Assembly (NCBI GenBank): GCA_023265495.1
Contig: JAHFTP010000064.1
Location: 1 to 8,470 of the forward strand
Reading direction: 5' to 3'
Origin: Chlamydiota bacterium
Lineage (GTDB): Bacteria; Chlamydiota; Chlamydiia; Chlamydiales; Rhabdochlamydiaceae
DNA: 8,470 nucleotides
Program-made: the position numbers and the translations under genes
Shown: piece by piece, positions 1 through 6,843 of the stretch
Layout: the number at the start of each line of letters is the position of its first letter
Position numbering within the stretch: position 1 is the first letter of the stretch
The notes under the pieces: generated by a model
The model's database searches: none
What the model saw: only the letters and a program-made list of their open reading frames with translations
Told to the model about the DNA's origin: nothing

Positions 1-73
1 TTTCTGCTTCTCCAAATAAAAAAATTGTAGGACGCATCCTACCTCCCCATTCTTTTGCCTTATTTCCATACAT
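1..73 (-). CDS. Start of a divergent hypothetical gene, cut by the left edge
   Basis: The minus strand reads open from an ATG at 73 through the left edge, giving 24 residues with the segment MRPTIFLFGEAE. A second in-frame ATG at 37 has a strong GGAGG Shine-Dalgarno sequence only 4 bases upstream and may be the true start; the ATG at 73 has only a weak purine-rich stretch before it. The reading has a basic head followed by a hydrophobic strand and a GEAE motif, which looks like real protein, and it explains why the first plus-strand gene has a divergent gap before it. The FGEAE string reminds me of a conserved chlamydial hypothetical protein, but I cannot verify this. Only a fragment is visible, so no function is assigned. 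Confidence 0.42.
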   Translation of the reverse strand, partial: MYGNKAKEWGGRMRPTIFLFGEAE

Positions 74-159
74 AGCAATTTTCTTCTTAATGTAAATGTT
101 TTTTTTGATTTTACTTATTGCAAATCCCCATAAGAGAAAGAAAAATAAATAAAAACCCT

Positions 160-203
160 TAAGCAAAAATAGGTTGCTTAGAAAAAAACATTTTTCTTAT
201 AAC
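160..203 (+). promoter_or_regulatory. Probable promoter of the M16-like gene with an inverted repeat over the -35
   Basis: TTGCTT (174-179) and TATAAC (198-203, five of six matches to the -10 consensus) are separated by 18 bases, which would start transcription about 30 bases before the ATG at 239. A perfect 7-base inverted repeat, TAAGCAA (160-166) and TTGCTTA (174-180) with a 7-base spacer, covers the -35 element and could be an operator. The -35 match is weak (three of six), and the surrounding DNA is so AT-rich that chance matches are common. Confidence 0.35.
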
Positions 204-238
204 TCCACATTTCTCTTTTTTCCTAAGGGGTTGTAGTT

Positions 239-1795
239 ATGCGCTTACCAAGCACGTGTTTCGTTTCCTTTCTTTCCCTTATTTGCTTTTTCGTTCCCCT
301 TTCTAGCGTTTGGGGAGAAAATGCGAATAGAATCATTGTAAAAGAACAAAATAAGGTGCCTGAAGAAACGGCACTATTAGTAGCTATTGAAAGCGTAGAA
401 AGAGTAGAACAGTTCTACATTGCAGATTTTAAGAAAGAGGACTTTGTACAAGTAGAGGAATTTATTGTCTCTCACATAAAGGAAGGAGGCTCTTGCCGAA
501 GTTTTTCTATTGTCGTAGTAGGAGATATCCAAAAAAAAGATATGGAGGCATTCCTCTCTGCAGCCGTTGCAGACTTAATTGAGAAAAACACATACTTCTC
601 CAATTGCGCCACTAAAGTAGAAGAAGAGAAGGAAATACTCTTTGATCCCGATCTGAAAATACCAAGACTGGTTTTAGGAATAAAAAGACCACCGATCAAC
701 ATCCATTCTGGGGATGAAATAAAACGACTTACTGCTGAGCTCATCATCCAAGAAATGCTTAAAACCAGGTTAGAGGCCTTGGTAGAAACAAAAAAAACCC
801 TTTTCACCTCTTGTTATCAAACAAATACATGGCTCCCTAATCACTTATTATTGTCCGTGGATGGCCAAACAAAGGAAGACTTAGATCAATATGAAGCCAT
901 CTTGCAAGAGTTTACCCAAATCTGCGAGAAAGGATTTAATGGGAGTGAATTTCTCTTAGCAAAAGAAAAGACAAAATCCTTTTTAGCAAACAAACAGGCC
1001 GATCTTGTCTCCAACTATCTCCCCATGCTCGCCTATTATTTTTATGAAAGCACACAAACTATAGATATTCCCGTGGATCTTGCTGCATGTCTACATACAT
1101 CTATCCAATATGTAGACGTCCTTTCTGAAGAAGACATATCTTTCTACCTAGACTCTTTTTTTGAAGAAATGGATATCCATGTTGTATTTGTATGTCCTCC
1201 CAGCTTGGCAGATACTTTGTCTGAGGAAGACCTGGAAAAACCCATTGAAACTAGGTATTTGCTAGAAAATAGACCCTCTCCGCTCAAAATAAAGCAAGTC
1301 CCTTTACAGCTGTTTTCCCATAAATTCCACCCCTCTTCCGATCCTAAGCCGCCAGAAACACCTCCCCCTTCTGCTGTTATAAATGACGAAGACATCGATT
1401 ACTTTAACCAGCTTTCGATTACTGACACGGACAAAAGAAACATCCGTAAAATTATTACCTCCATGGCCGAAAAAAATGTGTTTGAGCTCTTACTTGAAAA
1501 AAACTCCCTAGAGAAAAAAGGGAAAGAAATACGCCATGTGCATCCGCTTCGTTTCCTGGGCTATATCGGAAGCGACTCTTACTTAAAAAAATGCCTATAC
1601 ACCATTTCCAAAAACCATTTTAAATGGGACAATTTTGTGGAGGGGTTTGAAGACAAAATGAAAGAAGAAAATAAAAAAGAACAATTACTTCCTTATGTAG
1701 ACGGTTTTTCTAAAACGCTAAGTATCGATGCAAATAAAATTAGAGATCTCGTAAACCGAAGTGATTACATAGGCATAATAAAGGCGGTCATGTGA
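239..1795 (+). CDS. Exported M16 (insulinase)-like protein without the zinc motif
   Basis: The 518-residue protein begins with a signal peptide: Arg2, a hydrophobic stretch at about 7-21 and a likely cleavage after Gly26 (VWG). Residues about 60-340 resemble the non-catalytic part of M16 peptidases: a beta strand ending IVVVGD (91-96), a long helical stretch with a typical 'F...EFLLAKEKTKSFLANK' pattern, and a strand IHVVFVCPP near 320. The catalytic HxxEH motif is absent throughout, so it is probably not a protease alone; it could be the inactive partner of a two-subunit M16 enzyme or a binding protein. A proline-rich linker (364-380) leads to a charged C-terminal region (385-518) with the distinctive string HVHPLRF (433-439), which I do not recognise as a named domain but which looks conserved. 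The ATG at 239 is supported by AAGGGG 8 bases upstream. The gene stands alone, divergent from the left-edge gene. Family call is moderate; M16 similarity is pattern-based. Confidence 0.62.
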   Translation: MRLPSTCFVSFLSLICFFVPLSSVWGENANRIIVKEQNKVPEETALLVAIESVERVEQFYIADFKKEDFVQVEEFIVSHIKEGGSCRSFSIVVVGDIQKKDMEAFLSAAVADLIEKNTYFSNCATKVEEEKEILFDPDLKIPRLVLGIKRPPINIHSGDEIKRLTAELIIQEMLKTRLEALVETKKTLFTSCYQTNTWLPNHLLLSVDGQTKEDLDQYEAILQEFTQICEKGFNGSEFLLAKEKTKSFLANKQADLVSNYLPMLAYYFYESTQTIDIPVDLAACLHTSIQYVDVLSEEDISFYLDSFFEEMDIHVVFVCPPSLADTLSEEDLEKPIETRYLLENRPSPLKIKQVPLQLFSHKFHPSSDPKPPETPPPSAVINDEDIDYFNQLSITDTDKRNIRKIITSMAEKNVFELLLEKNSLEKKGKEIRHVHPLRFLGYIGSDSYLKKCLYTISKNHFKWDNFVEGFEDKMKEENKKEQLLPYVDGFSKTLSIDANKIRDLVNRSDYIGIIKAVM

Positions 1796-1808
1796 TTGTA
1801 TGTTAGTC

Positions 1809-1867
1809 CTATCCATTGTCTGCTCGGAAAAAATCGTTGATCCCCAGTGAAAGCAGACAAAGGATGG
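1809..1867 (+). ncRNA. Long stem-loop: structured RNA or terminator
   Basis: Bases 1809-1824 pair with 1852-1867 to form a 16-position stem with one A-A mismatch and one G-T wobble, closing a 27-base loop. It begins 13 bases after the stop codon of the M16-like gene. A run of four T lies at 1873-1876, six bases past the stem, so it could terminate that transcript, but the loop is larger and the T-tract poorer than in a standard intrinsic terminator. It could also be a small RNA or part of the trkA leader. The sequence does not match the conserved cores of tmRNA, RNase P RNA or SRP RNA as I know them. Confidence 0.4.
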
Positions 1868-2061
1868 CGTGCTTTTAAGGGAGAGGGACCTTATCTTTGC
1901 TATTTCCACTTTCGATACTGCCTGCCTGTTGGTTAGAGAAAAACACCTAAGAGGCCCTAGCTGCAGTCTGTTGCATTGTATAAGGATTTAGTGTGAAAAA
2001 AGAAAGCATTGGTCTACATTGATCTTTGTTTCTAATCGAGGAAGACAAGCCTGACTTTTTT
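1868..2061. other. Gene-free leader region before trkA
   Basis: No convincing reading frame is present on either strand. A TATAAG hexamer (1979-1984) could be a -10 element, but nothing like a -35 is found at the right distance. The only purine-rich Shine-Dalgarno candidate before trkA, GAGGAAG (2038-2044), ends 17 bases ahead of the ATG at 2062, which is too far to be a normal site. A short inverted repeat, TAAGG/CCTTA, lies around 1876-1893. The region must hold the operon promoter unless transcription reads through from the preceding gene. Confidence 0.4.
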
Positions 2062-3429
2062 ATGAATATAGTGATCTTAGGCGCCGGTGAAGTGGGAAGC
2101 TATCTTGCCACAACACTATCAGAAGAAGAACATAACGTAGTCATTGTGGACAAAAACCCACAAGCCCTAGAAAAAGTGTCTCAAAAGGCAGACATCGCGG
2201 TAAAACACGGGTCCGGAACAGATTGGAAACTTTTAGAAGAGCTCCTCGATCATAATCCTCATATTTTCATCGCGCTCAGCAGTGACGACGAAACAAACCT
2301 CGTAGCCTGCTCCATTGCTAAAAACCTGGGATACCCGACAACAGTGGCCCGGATCCGACAAAACACCTTTCTCGATCGCTTTAGATTAGATTTTGCAAGA
2401 CTTTTTTTTGTCGACCATTTTATTGGCACAGAGCTCATTGTCGCCCATGACTTGTTAAAATCTATTTCTCATCCAGGAAATCTTGCTGTAGAGTCCTTCG
2501 CGCATGGCTCCGTTCAAATGAGAACCATCCTTGTTCCTAGCCACTGGCCCTATTTTAAAAAAAATCTATCCGAATTGCCTCTGCCCAAAAACTTACTCGT
2601 AGGCCTCATCAGAAGAAAATCGTTCCAGGAAAGCCAGATAAGACCCAAAGAAAAAATTATCTTCCCTAAAGGACAAGATTACATTCTGCCGGGGGATGAG
2701 GTAACCATCATCGGGGAAGTAGATGAGATGATGCAGCTATACCATTTCTTTGGAATCCCTTATAAAAAAGTGTCCTCTGTTACCATTGCCGGCGGATCTT
2801 CTATTGCTCTCCACTTATGTCGACTCCTCATAGAGAGTCACATTCATGTAACAATCATAGAAAAAGAAGAAAAAACGTGTAAGATGATTGCAGAACAATT
2901 CCCCGAAGCAATCGTCTTGCATCAAGACGCCTCCGACATCCATTTTCTCATTGAAGAGCAAATGTTTCGCTCCGACTTTTTCCTTTGCTGCACAAGAAGT
3001 AATGAAACAAATATCCTGATAGCTGCACTAGCTAAACAAGCCGGCTGCAAAGAAGTTCTTACCCTAATCTCTGATGAGTCCTATTCTACATTACTCAGAA
3101 GACTTGGCATCTTATTTTCCCTCTCAGAGAAGGTGAGCATAGCTCATAGAATCCATGCCATCTTGCATCAAGGCTCTATTTCCTCGATCAGCTCCCTCTA
3201 TCACAATCAAGCAAAAATTATTGAAATGAAGGTTTCTTCTGATTCTGAAGTTGTCGGCATCCCCATTCGGAATTTAAAAAATCATCTACCCTTACATTTT
3301 CTGATTGCACTCATAGAAAATAGAGGAAGAATCACTGTAGCAAAAGGAGATCATATCTTAACACCTGGAGATACAATCATAGTCATCTGTAGCCCAGAGC
3401 ACATACAAGAGTTGGAGAAGATTTTCTGA
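2062..3429 (+). CDS. trkA: Trk potassium uptake regulator TrkA (two RCK units)
   Basis: A cytoplasmic 455-residue protein, close to the usual TrkA length of about 458, that binds nucleotides and gates the TrkH pore. It has the duplicated layout RCK_N, RCK_C, RCK_N, RCK_C (about 1-125, 140-225, 236-350, 365-455). The first Rossmann fold begins MNIVILGAGEVG with the full GxGxxG (7-12) and an acidic residue after the second strand (VIVDKNP), as expected for NAD(H) binding, followed by the family-typical SSDDETNLVACSIAK. The second fold has GGSSIA (244-249) in place of GxGxxG, so its nucleotide site is probably altered. Both RCK_C units end in the usual 'GD.ii' strands (GDEVTII, GDTIIVI). The ATG at 2062 was preferred to an upstream in-frame TTG at 2026 because the first strand starts directly at MNIVI and that gives the family length. 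Its stop codon overlaps the trkH start by one base. Confidence 0.93.
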   Translation: MNIVILGAGEVGSYLATTLSEEEHNVVIVDKNPQALEKVSQKADIAVKHGSGTDWKLLEELLDHNPHIFIALSSDDETNLVACSIAKNLGYPTTVARIRQNTFLDRFRLDFARLFFVDHFIGTELIVAHDLLKSISHPGNLAVESFAHGSVQMRTILVPSHWPYFKKNLSELPLPKNLLVGLIRRKSFQESQIRPKEKIIFPKGQDYILPGDEVTIIGEVDEMMQLYHFFGIPYKKVSSVTIAGGSSIALHLCRLLIESHIHVTIIEKEEKTCKMIAEQFPEAIVLHQDASDIHFLIEEQMFRSDFFLCCTRSNETNILIAALAKQAGCKEVLTLISDESYSTLLRRLGILFSLSEKVSIAHRIHAILHQGSISSISSLYHNQAKIIEMKVSSDSEVVGIPIRNLKNHLPLHFLIALIENRGRITVAKGDHILTPGDTIIVICSPEHIQELEKIF

Positions 3430-5045
3430 TGCAAGGCAAAGAGATTTGTAGGGTTTTAGGAAGATGTTTTTCTTATTTCTCTTATATCCTTCTTTTACCC
3501 ATCGCTGTAGCCATTTATTATGAGAGAATCCTTCCTTCCAGAGAGCACCCACAACCTCATAGTTTGTCCTCTTTTGTTTGCACTTTTTTCTTTTGCCTTC
3601 TCCTTGCCTGCCTCTTTTTATGTATGGGGAAAAAAGCATCCGGACATTTTCGGAGAAAAGAGAGTATTCTTATCGTTGTCCTCCTATGGCTTCTCGCAGC
3701 AGGGATGGGGGCCCTTCCCTTTACCCTTAGCAAGACACTAACAAATCCCCTTGACGCCTACTTTGAATCCATGTCTGCACTAACAACAACAGGATCCACG
3801 GTATTCTATCCCCAAAAATATAGCGCTGAAACAGGGGAAGAAATCCCTATTGTCCTACAAAGCCCCTACGACGCACAAAAGAGTTATACTTTTATGGGCA
3901 CGATAAAGCCCGTGCTTGACCCAGCTGCAAACGTTTATCTCATTGGACTAGATGCCGTAAGTAAAGCCATGTTATTTTGGAGGAATTTGCTGCAATGGAT
4001 AGGGGGAATGGGCATTATTGTGTTATTTATCTCGGTACTTCCTGCCCTATCTCTGGGAGGAAAGTTTCTATTTGAAGCGGAAGTACCCGGCCCAACAAAA
4101 GAATCCCTCACACCGCGCATCAAAGAGACCGCCGGTTTTTTATGGAAGATTTACGTAGGACTGACCGCTGCTGCTTGCATTTTACTTGTGATTACCAATG
4201 ACAGCATGCCCTTATTCGATGCTGTGAATCTCAGCCTCTCTACCGTGTCCACAGGGGGATTTTGTATAAAAAATGAAGGCCTTGCCTATTACAACAGTTT
4301 TTCTACTGATCTCATTGTCATGATCTTTATGGTCTTAGGTAGCATCAACTTCACTCTTTATTTTTATATCATGCGTGGAAAAATTTACCGCCTCTACGAA
4401 CCAGAGCTCAAGTCGTATCTGGCAACTCTTCTCTGCTTTGCCACTCTTATTTCTTTGCTGCTCTGGAAAATAGGGCATTTTAACTTGAGCGAATCCCTGC
4501 GTCTTGGTTTCTTTCAAACACTCTCTGCACAATCCTCCACAGGCTTTTCTATAAGCAATAAGGAAAGCTTCCCTTTCTCCTGCCAACTACTCCTTGTATT
4601 TTTGATGTACTTAGGAGGGATGTCCGGCTCGACGAGTGGCGGGATAAAGATCGCCAGATTCACTATTCTCTTCAAAGTCCTCTTCCAAAAGATGGAAACC
4701 CTATTTCGCCCAGATTCTATTCGCTGTTTAAAAATGGGAGAAAGAGAAATCTCTATCAAGACGGCACAAACAACTCTCATTTACTTTAGCCTCGTTATGC
4801 TCTTCGTAGCCTGTGGAAGTTTTTTACATGTCTTAGATGGAATCGATTTAGACACCTCCTTCGGTCTTATGACTTGCATGATCAATAATGCAGGCATATC
4901 GTTTGGCAATCCTGGACCGATAGAGGCCTGTGCCTTTCTTTCTCCCTTTTCTAAGGCTTTATCTCTTTTTTGGATGCTCCTCGGGCGTTTGGAAATATTT
5001 ATTTTGCTCGTATTTTTTGTTCCCGATTTCTGGAGAAATCGATGA
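3429..5045 (+). CDS. trkH: Trk potassium uptake protein TrkH, pore subunit with an insertion
   Basis: An inner-membrane potassium channel-like transporter of 538 residues, working with TrkA. About ten hydrophobic segments and all four pore loops with their selectivity-filter glycines are visible: TTTGST (Gly122), STVSTGGF (Gly276), SSTGF (Gly372) and NNAGIS (Gly489). The family signatures QWIGGMGIIV (near 190) and GGMSGSTSGGIKIAR (near 396-410) are intact, so the pore should work. The protein is longer than the roughly 483-residue E. coli TrkH mainly because about 45 residues (about 127-171, hydrophilic) are inserted between pore loop 1 and the next helix, on the outer face of the membrane by family topology. 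The ATG shares one base with the trkA stop (TGATG), and the stop shares four with the next start (ATGA), which implies translational coupling in one operon. Confidence 0.93.
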   Translation: MQGKEICRVLGRCFSYFSYILLLPIAVAIYYERILPSREHPQPHSLSSFVCTFFFCLLLACLFLCMGKKASGHFRRKESILIVVLLWLLAAGMGALPFTLSKTLTNPLDAYFESMSALTTTGSTVFYPQKYSAETGEEIPIVLQSPYDAQKSYTFMGTIKPVLDPAANVYLIGLDAVSKAMLFWRNLLQWIGGMGIIVLFISVLPALSLGGKFLFEAEVPGPTKESLTPRIKETAGFLWKIYVGLTAAACILLVITNDSMPLFDAVNLSLSTVSTGGFCIKNEGLAYYNSFSTDLIVMIFMVLGSINFTLYFYIMRGKIYRLYEPELKSYLATLLCFATLISLLLWKIGHFNLSESLRLGFFQTLSAQSSTGFSISNKESFPFSCQLLLVFLMYLGGMSGSTSGGIKIARFTILFKVLFQKMETLFRPDSIRCLKMGEREISIKTAQTTLIYFSLVMLFVACGSFLHVLDGIDLDTSFGLMTCMINNAGISFGNPGPIEACAFLSPFSKALSLFWMLLGRLEIFILLVFFVPDFWRNR

Positions 5046-5845
5046 AAAAATATTATATCTTCTACGGCAAACCCAGGGCGCGCCTCGAAGAGATCCTCTT
5101 GGATCTTTCCCCTCTCCATCCGGACATCACCCACACCATTGCCCACAAGGAAAATAATCAAATCTCCCTTGGAGCCTTCGTTGCAGCAGAGGAGCCCTTC
5201 CCTCCCTTCACCCACATTGAGCGCTATGAACTCTACGACGAAGAGGTCGACTGGGCAGAGCAGTGGCAAGCATTTTCCCCCTATTATAAGGAAGGAGTGA
5301 TCGAAATACCGCTCTCAGACTTTCACCCTCATTCTCCCCTTCTACAATTGAAACCGGGCCCCGGATTTGGAGACCTATCCCACCCCACCACCTATCTGAT
5401 GCTGCAAATGATGGGACAATATGTCCCACACCATGGCGTTCTCGATGTAGGCTGTGGCAGCGGCATCTTAAGCCTGGCTGCAGCCCTCATGGATGCAACC
5501 ATAGTCCAGGGCATAGATATCGATGAAAAGGCTCTTTGCCACGCAGAGGAAAATGCTTGTTTCAACAACTTACAAAAAAGAGTTTTTTTCTCCCCAAAGC
5601 TCAATCCCGCTCTCTTCGCAGATAAGGACAATGTTCTTTTGATGAATATGACTTTTGCAGAGCAGAAAACTGCTTGGGAAACAATCGAAGAGCACAGCTG
5701 CTTATTTTCTATTTTACTCTGCTCTGGCATCTTGACAGAACAAAAAAATACCTATATCAACTGGATGCAAAGCAAAAATTTCAAAATAAAAGAGAGTAGA
5801 AACAAAGACAAATGGACGGGATGTATTTTCGAAAAAATGCTTTGA
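5042..5845 (+). CDS. prmA: PrmA-like ribosomal protein L11 methyltransferase
   Basis: A class I SAM-dependent methyltransferase of 267 residues, somewhat shorter than the usual PrmA (about 293). The SAM-binding motif VLDVGCGSG is at 133-141, followed by the acidic strand end QGIDIDEKAL and the helix AEENACFNN. Just before it, PGPGFGDLSHPTT (105-117) matches the PrmA signature region, normally PGxAFGTGTHPTT, with changes at several positions. The usual N-I-L-A motif after the fold is NMTFAEQ here, and LLCSGILTEQ near the end corresponds to the PrmA 'SGIL..Q' strand. PrmA trimethylates L11 of the 50S subunit in the cytoplasm; because of the deviations another protein substrate is possible. The ATG at 5042 has GGAG six bases upstream and overlaps the trkH stop by four bases, so it was preferred to an in-frame TTG inside trkH. 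The C-terminal codons overlap the next gene. Confidence 0.78.
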   Translation: MKKYYIFYGKPRARLEEILLDLSPLHPDITHTIAHKENNQISLGAFVAAEEPFPPFTHIERYELYDEEVDWAEQWQAFSPYYKEGVIEIPLSDFHPHSPLLQLKPGPGFGDLSHPTTYLMLQMMGQYVPHHGVLDVGCGSGILSLAAALMDATIVQGIDIDEKALCHAEENACFNNLQKRVFFSPKLNPALFADKDNVLLMNMTFAEQKTAWETIEEHSCLFSILLCSGILTEQKNTYINWMQSKNFKIKESRNKDKWTGCIFEKML

Positions 5846-6843
5846 TCCTCGCAATACTACTCGGATTATCGCTCGATCTCTTCGTAGCTTCTTCGGCTTT
5901 TTGCCAAGAAAAATTCCAAATCATTGTTCTAGGATGTGAAGGAGGCCCCTACGATAGCAACTTATCTTCCTATCTGATCGCCCCTATCCACTCTTCTGAT
6001 TTTGTAGCTCTCGATGCAGGATCTCTATTAGAAGGTATAAAAATAGCCTATGAAAAAGGATCCTTTGCAGATATATCCCTTAACCCGCACTCCCTTTTGA
6101 ATCCCATAGGGGACATCTTTCAAAATCATATAAAAGCTTATCTCATCTCTCATGCACATCTGGATCACGTATCAGGTCTTGTCCTCTGCTCTGTTGCAGA
6201 TAGCAAAAAAAATCTACTTGCCATCGACCCCGTCATCGACGATCTAAAAAGCCATCTATTTAACTGGAAAATCTGGCCTAACTTTGGATCGGAAGGGGTA
6301 TCTCCCATTTTACATAGATACCAATACCAGAGGCTCGCCTGCTATGAAACAACACCTGTTCCAGATACGGAGATATCCGTAAAAGCCTTTCCCCTCCACC
6401 ACGACGGCGTTCCCTCCTCTGCCTTCCTTATTGAAACAAACGGGGATTTCGTTATCTATTTTGGTGACACCGAGTCTGATGGGACCCGCATAGACACAAA
6501 AATAGCTACCATATGGAAAGAATTAGTTCCCTTAATCCAAAAACAAAAACTGCACGCTATATTCTTAGAGTGTTCCTACAGCAGTCAACAACCAAGTCAC
6601 CATCTCTATGGACATCTCAACACAACCAACATGATGAACGAATTGCGCCTTCTAGCTACACTAGTCGACCCTCTGCATAAAGGAAGAGCTTTGAAAAATC
6701 TCAAGGTGATAGTCACACATAGAAAAGAGTCTCTATTCCAAGGAGAAAATCCCACCAAAGCCATCCAAGAAGAATTAGAAAAATATAATGATCTTGGCAT
6801 CGAATTCATTTTCCCTCATCAAGGAGAGAAAATTATTTTGTAA
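5812..6843 (+). CDS. Exported class II 3',5'-cyclic-nucleotide phosphodiesterase
   Basis: A 343-residue metallo-beta-lactamase-fold enzyme of the PDE1/CpdP type, which hydrolyses cAMP (and cGMP in some members) to the 5' nucleotide. Evidence: the opening strand IIVLGCEGGPYDSNLSSYLI typical of the family; the metal-binding class II motif HAHLDHVSGL (114-123) with His114, His116, Asp118 and His119; HHDG (196-199); FGDTESD with Asp219; and GHLN (267-270) after LECSYSS. All expected metal ligands appear present. The N-terminus has a signal peptide (basic residues, then a hydrophobic run to about residue 30), so it should act in the periplasm or outside. It begins inside prmA, overlapping by 34 bases; an ATG at 5821 is an equally possible start. 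Neither has a good Shine-Dalgarno, so translation probably depends on ribosomes finishing prmA. Vibrio CpdP is a known exported relative. Confidence 0.83.
   Translation: MDGMYFRKNALILAILLGLSLDLFVASSAFCQEKFQIIVLGCEGGPYDSNLSSYLIAPIHSSDFVALDAGSLLEGIKIAYEKGSFADISLNPHSLLNPIGDIFQNHIKAYLISHAHLDHVSGLVLCSVADSKKNLLAIDPVIDDLKSHLFNWKIWPNFGSEGVSPILHRYQYQRLACYETTPVPDTEISVKAFPLHHDGVPSSAFLIETNGDFVIYFGDTESDGTRIDTKIATIWKELVPLIQKQKLHAIFLECSYSSQQPSHHLYGHLNTTNMMNELRLLATLVDPLHKGRALKNLKVIVTHRKESLFQGENPTKAIQEELEKYNDLGIEFIFPHQGEKIIL

Noticed and set aside
14..42. GTAGGA/TCCTAC hairpin with a T-run on the minus strand, like an intrinsic terminator
   Set aside because: It lies inside the apparent minus-strand coding start, and there is no room for a minus-strand gene ending here before the divergent plus-strand gene at 239.
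1926..1950. TTGGTTAGAG string resembling a tRNA D-loop
   Set aside because: There is no matching D-stem, no T-loop (TTCGA/TTCAA with a stem) within tRNA distance and no acceptor pairing.
2026..2061. Upstream TTG start adding 12 residues to TrkA
   Set aside because: The first Rossmann strand begins exactly at the ATG at 2062, the added residues fit no TrkA feature, and there is no ribosome site before the TTG.
3520..3741. Second plus-strand frame inside trkH
   Set aside because: It is an out-of-frame overlap with the membrane segments of trkH, and its hydrophobic content comes from that gene's T-rich codons.
4970..5041. Longer prmA-like gene starting with a TTG inside trkH
   Set aside because: The ATG at 5042 has a well-spaced GGAG and forms the common ATGA overlap; the extra 24 residues just read TrkH's last helix in another frame.
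4781..5269. Minus-strand frame of 162 codons across the trkH/prmA junction
   Set aside because: It is antisense to two well-supported genes, has no recognisable motif and is a shadow of their codon use.
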